From Nilaparvata lugens (Eukaryota; Arthropoda; Insecta; Hemiptera; Delphacidae): a DNA stretch of 64,000 bases. The DNA lies in contig NC_052504.1 in assembly GCF_014356525.2 (NCBI RefSeq), positions 58,903,137 through 58,967,136 of the forward strand. The letters run 5' to 3'. Shown one piece after another: positions 59,102-64,000 of the stretch; the stretch's first letter is position 1; every line of letters starts with the position of its first letter. Below the pieces are notes generated by a model that saw only the letters and a list, made by a program, of their open reading frames with translations, had not been told where the DNA came from and ran no database searches. The translations under genes and the position numbers were made by a program.

Positions 59102-60446
59102 TTGATCTGACGGATTCTTCTCCTCAAATTCGTCACAACCATCATCATCTTAGTCAGTTCATAGAATTGAAATGTGAGACAAAAGCAAGATTTAGAAAGT
59201 CCAGTCGTTCACCTGCCTGGTCTACAAATGACAAGTTCTTGAAATCCAATTTAGAGTAACTTGCATACAATTTCCGACATGTCTTTCAACCTCTATTGAC
59301 TGTCCACTACCCATCTTCTTCCTACCTGAATTGCCATTATTTGAAAATGATCGTCTGCTTCCTATACACACTACATTTTGTATGTTGAAGTCAAGAGAAA
59401 ACTTTGTTGTTGAGAGGTCCGAAAATATTTAAATAGAGGTAAATAAGCAGCCAAAACTCCAAAATGTCATGGGACCAGGTAAAATTGGTTGTGTAGAGGG
59501 TTTCGTCAAGTGGAGGTTCGACTGTAGTTATTATTTTATTTTCAAAAACTCCAGACAAAAATGATAATATGGATTTGAAAAGATTATTGTCATTATACTC
59601 AGTGAGATACTTTGTTTCAGCTATTCCTCCCACTATCCTTGAGATCTACTTCACACACCGGAAACATTCAAATAATCGTCTCGAATTCAGATCAGTCTGG
59701 TTGCAACTAGACTTATACAGAGCTAGAGCGTGGACAATGAGTAACCTACGCATAGCTGTCATCATATTTTGGACGTTCAAATGCTTCAGAGTTACGATAT
59801 GTTAACAGCTTAACGATAGAATTTATTTACGCTGACAATAATGAATGTTAATGAACTCTTTTCCTTTGTGCCAACTTGAATGGAATTGTGAGTTGTCATT
59901 TTTGTGTAAGTCTATGTCACGATATCAAAAATATCAATCATAACGAATTTTATAAATGATGAAATTAATACTATTAAAAAAATGCTCATTGTTGAGTGTT
60001 CACAAACCATCCCTGTAATACTTAGCTAAAAACTCACACCATCTATCGCTTGGAATCTAGTGAACAATATTGAGAGAATGAAGTTATTGTATTTGTTCCT
60101 AAAAATCAAAATATAAATCTTAGAATTTTCCAAGAAGAAAGTTCAAATGACGTGATGGAGAACATGTACCTACTTGATGAGAGCTGAATTGAATTATAAC
60201 AAATCGTTTTTAGACAGTATAGCATTCTGTAGGTACGAACCTACACCGTTCGTTTGGAGTGCTCATCTTTATATATTATTCATTCATTCATTCATCAATT
60301 TGTACAAAACCACTCATTATTAGAATAGAAATGCTTAAATTATACTTCACATCACTAAAAAAATTCACTCTAACTTTTAAGTGAGCTTTAGAGAGGTATT
60401 CTTTAGCACAGTTATTCACCTGAAGAGAAAACTTCAATAGAGCTTT
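59102..60446 (+). repeat. Tandem duplication of 1.34 kb, copy 2
   Basis: By eye it matches copy 1 except for a TTTA insertion near 59824 and one substitution (CTTAGCTG to CTTAGCTA near 60027). A second transposon right end thus lies at 59524. Such identity means a very recent duplication or uncollapsed assembly. A CATT microsatellite (CATTCATTCATTCATC) sits in both copies. Confidence 0.95.
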
Positions 60447-62580
60447 TTGACAAAGTTCTGAGGAATGATAAGCTATGCAGTGCGATTCAAACTAAAACAC
60501 ATCGTTCCTGCATCATTAATTACACATAGGACGACGTAGGATGTAGCCCACATTCTCTAAACATGTGATTATAGCTGGTTTATTATCAGAGATCGAATTT
60601 CATTTTTATATAATCAACTGCATTTATACTAAACAGTATCTCAGATCTCAAAGCAGGAACCTGATCGCATGATAACAGGCTAATAATATATTAGAATGTA
60701 TTATTATCTTGTGAAACTTAGTTTGAATGTAGGTTATTGTATCACTAGGGTGATTCCTCAAAGAAGAATGCAAGGAAACTTTGAGTAGATTCATGAGTTA
60801 TGATTAACTAACTTTATTTCAAATTCATACACAGAAAAATCAGTGATTCTTTCGCAAGGACAATTTAAAATTTCTGTGAGAAAACTTTGTAGAATTATGC
60901 GAAAAATCATTCTAATTTGGGGTAGATTAATTAATTTAGATTGTTCCACCTGTTGATCGCTATTTGGACACTTGAGCTGAGACTGCAACATGCATTAATG
61001 TATTCTGTCACTACAGATGTGGCGATGCGAGAAGGGAGCAAATAATCATCAGAGCATCTTGGAGCGATGATTGTATTTACCAGCGAAACCCAGTTGTTTA
61101 CAAGCATTCCATTGTAACTGCTGAAGAAGTGGGCAGCAGATTGAGAAACAAACAGAGGGGGCCATGAACAGATGAAAGCCCGGAATCAGGACATGTTTAT
61201 TCATGAAATTGCCTCCAACATAAACTAACCTAGATTCAATGCTGCCTACACCCGCAGGCAAAGGCACAAGCAAATGCTCACTCTGACAGTTTGTCTAGTC
61301 AGATGGATTCTGGAGTAGTTTACAGCATGTTCAAGTGTCAGGTACCAGGCTTTTACACACATTTAATCATGCAATGATAATATTTGACAGGACAAAAATA
61401 ATTCATTCAGTCCTGAACTTGATCCAGTTGTTTGAGTGGAGAGATTGTTGTTACAATGTTGAAATATGGAAACAAAATTCATGAGGAGAGAGTGTGGATG
61501 AGGAAAAAATGAAATGAGAAAATTGATTGAGTTATATTCATAATATTATGTTGATTTATATCGAATACTGACGAAAAAGGTGTGATTCGATGTTTAACCA
61601 TACATGGAACACAAGTTTAGAGTTTGTTTATATATATTTATTTCATTTAAACTTGTAACTAACACTTGATAACTTATAACGTGTTTCAATGGAACACCAG
61701 ATATGAAAAAAGGAGCTATGTTATGTTACATACAATTAGCATAACTGTACTTGATTGAAATTGGGATTAAAATTTCTAATCGTACTTTGTCGATGAATCA
61801 TCGATCATCATAATATTAATAAGTCGGTACCATGTTTATCTACCTGCATTGGGTTTGTGTTGCATGTATTAGTGGCTGTTACAGCTGTGGTGTAGTTGAG
61901 GGGGCTCACAAACATTAGTTAGTTCAGTTTTTCCGGTTTAGTTTTTTTTGTCATATTTATTCCACTCTTTTGTAGAAGAGTGAGCGTGCTAAAATTTTAA
62001 AGAGCGGCTAGTAAAGTCAGAACTGGCTGCACAAACCAATGTCTGTACGTCGATTAGAATATTGTTGATCTCGTAACAACTAATTATAATTACTAAGAAT
62101 TCCTGTAAAACAATGCAGATGGGCCTAAAAGAATGTTATATATTCACTTTTTAAGATAACATTAACATATTTTTATAAATTTGTGACAAATTCAATGAAT
62201 GATTGTAAGTGTACTCCCAGAAACGCAATGAATATGAAGTGCAAGATTGTCTTGGAGGCCATACAGCCCATCATTAAAATGTCTTCTACTGCTAACATAA
62301 TGCCTCTACTTCTTGCAGTAGAATACGACCTTCAATGGTGCGTGAAACAACTCCTGCAGTTCATACTCCTTTTTATTTCAGTGTTCTCACTTTCAAATTG
62401 AGATATCTATGTAGAGTTTACGAGTGCTGCTCGATCATGCGATCATTAACACAACTAATAGAGTTCTACGTGCGAGTCCCCGGTTTCACGCAGCAAAAGT
62501 TTTTTTGTTTTGTATCGGGCGAGCATCTATAATTATGCAAGTTGTGCAATGTCCACTCTATGCCATCATTCGTGTCGCTG
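60447..62580. other. Intergenic stretch, no supported gene
   Basis: A balanced block at 61020-61340 has a minus frame of 74 codons with a weak internal donor (CTAG|GTTAGT). A plus frame at 62195-62401 gives about 68 residues from an ATG. Neither is recognisable. The remainder is A+T-rich. Confidence 0.4.
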
Positions 62581-62589
62581 GGTACTCGC

Positions 62590-63130
62590 TAGCTTTGTGG
62601 GGTTAATTAGCTGAGAATCGTGTGAAAGTGGGTAGGAACTGCAGCTGGCTCCGTACGACGACGGTCTACGGTCTCCTGGACCGTTGACAATATTATCCTT
62701 CACCGTCTCTCCACCCACGGAGTGACCGTATCCTTCTTCTTACCTCCTCCTCCTCCACCTCCTCCTTCTCATCCTCCTCCTTCTCATCCTCCTCATCCTC
62801 CTCCTCCTCCTCCTCCTCCTCCTCCACCTCTTCCTCCTCCTTCACAACCTCTCCTGCCCCGGGCACTAACAGAGATACAATCCGGGTGAGCATTAAATTG
62901 TCGCCCAAACTTCACGTACGCGCATGCACGCTTGAATGTCTTCGTTGATCGTGTTTCTCTCTTTATTTAGTATGCCTCAACTAAGATTTATCTTGCAGTC
63001 AATACCGACTACGACCAAACTCTAGCAAGCAAGATTGCAACCATATTGTACAAGTAAAGCACGCCCTACCCCGACCGTCGAGTCCAACCGATAAACGAAC
63101 ACTGAAAAAATTATCGAGACATAAACAGAG
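62590..63130. other. GC-rich island, possible promoter region
   Basis: CpG-rich sequence (CGTACGACGACGGTCTACGG near 62652; ACGTACGCGCATGCACGC near 62915) surrounds the TCC repeat. A plus-strand donor-like CCGG|GTGAGC lies at about 62886. The composition suggests a promoter and leader of a gene that may extend beyond the right edge. Confidence 0.35.
62743..62835. repeat. (TCC)n microsatellite
   Basis: About 90 bp of CCT/TCC triplets with ACC, TTC and ATC interruptions. The acidic open frame on the minus strand is a by-product. Confidence 0.95.
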
Positions 63131-63479
63131 ACACCAAGCTGCAAGCTGGTTTCCCTTTCAACTGCTCTTCCCTGATATTACCAGATTTCACTAAGGATTA
63201 TCTCTTTGAAGAGTTTCACAATTATTTTAATTCGCCACTTTTGCATGAATTTTCACTCAGTGTCAAACCCAGTCGAAGTTCATCGTTTTAGTTTGGGTCT
63301 GTATTTATTCACGATTTTGATAGAATTTTTAAAATGAAATAAACTATTGAAAGGTGTAACTCATAATCTGGCAGACGGAATCGAAGAGAAACACTTATTT
63401 ACATTGGGCTTATCTTTGACGTAATTGTAATGCAGTTTCAAAATACAATATTTCTTGACTAACTTTTTCTTTTTATCAA

Positions 63480-63722
63480 TTGTTCGAGAAGCTCAGGGAA
63501 CACGGAAAGACGCTGGCAAACGCCGATTTAGACCGTATCTTTGGAAATGAATTGTCCATTGAAAAGATGAGGTATTTGTGCCTACACATATTGAAAATCT
63601 TAAGCCAAGAACACACTAGTAGAGCAAACTGCGCGACTTCCTATAGACGGTTTAGGGACACGCGGTCTACAGGCAACCAGACACAAGTCTCAGAGACCAA
63701 AATCGCGCAACATTGGGAGTGA
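63480..63722 (+). CDS. Possible exon near the right edge, product unknown
   Basis: After a pyrimidine-rich run (AACTTTTTCTTTTTATCAAT) a frame opens without an ATG and reads LFEKLREHGKTLANADLDRI, then FGNELSIEKMR. That part is charged and helical like real protein. A consensus-like donor, GATGAG|GTATTT, follows at about 63569, and the frame beyond it is less convincing. No good acceptor AG sits at the start except within TTCGAG (63488). Family unknown. Confidence 0.25.
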   Translation: MFEKLREHGKTLANADLDRIFGNELSIEKMRYLCLHILKILSQEHTSRANCATSYRRFRDTRSTGNQTQVSETKIAQHWE

Positions 63723-64000
63723 TAAACGCTTATTGTACCCCCTCTATCATTAATATACACGAAGAAGAGTGAATTTGAACAAAACATGAGAAAAGGGAAA
63801 CTACTGTATGACCTTTATTGTTCTCTGAAAATAATATCCAATCTCCACAATAATTTTAATACTCTGACTTTTTGGTGAAATAAGTGATTATTTAATAGGA
63901 ATACAAAATCTTCATTAATATGCTATGAATATAGAAAAAGTAAGAAGATATTGATTGAAAAAACAACTTTTTACTCTTATGTTAAGTGTTTTTCGAACAC
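63723..64000. other. Right-edge A+T-rich sequence
   Basis: Nothing recognised. Confidence 0.5.

Noticed and set aside
62693..62908. Acidic poly-Glu frame on the minus strand
   Set aside because: A by-product of the (TCC)n microsatellite, with no other sign of coding.

Overview
This is a 64-kb piece of A+T-rich eukaryotic DNA with few exons, consensus GT-AG splice sites, simple repeats and decayed transposons. It shows no bacterial or viral gene organisation. A LINE C-terminal tail of a type common in arthropods, a pogo-like transposon, and TCAGTY-type initiators suggest an insect. A hemipteran (planthopper-like) genome is my best guess from general resemblance, but I cannot prove it from sequence alone.

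The one gene I can model lies on the minus strand. A 93-nt exon at 852-944 encodes a clear GoLoco (G-alpha-i binding) motif of the Rap1GAP type. A well-formed 80-nt exon lies at 41622-41701. A short ATG-bearing exon at 42203-42227 sits 501 bp upstream of it. Their phases join without a break, giving an N-terminus of about 66 residues for a probable Rapgap1 homologue. The GTPase-activating domain would lie beyond the left edge of the window. An initiator plus DPE-like motif about 300 bp upstream of the ATG could be its promoter. If the model is right, 945-41621 is one 40.7-kb intron.

That intron holds a 1.44-kb tandem duplication (14088-16970), a DNA-transposon-like element (11955-12818), purine tracts, a (TA)n microsatellite, two hammerhead-like GAAAC hairpin motifs of the Penelope/SINE kind, a 41-bp-periodic array of TAATTGATTAG sites and several GC-balanced islands. 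It also holds a few small ATG-started ORFs that could be nested genes. The best is a 151-residue hydrophobic protein at 37930-38385.

Upstream of the gene (42.5-64 kb) is accessory DNA. The most striking structure is a 4.18-kb element (49624-53800) with about 710-bp nearly identical terminal inverted repeats and a 3-bp flanking repeat. Its interior carries broken, coding-like, hydrophobic minus-strand segments and a nested palindromic MITE. Further right are a tRNA-derived SINE-like unit, a LINE fragment, a pogo-like transposon whose transposase remnant keeps a PCNA-binding QxxIxxFF motif, and a nearly perfect 1.34-kb tandem duplication (57761-60446) that copied the right end of that transposon. 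The last kilobases hold a GC-rich promoter-like island and one unassigned open frame. Most other open frames are chance or low-complexity readings.
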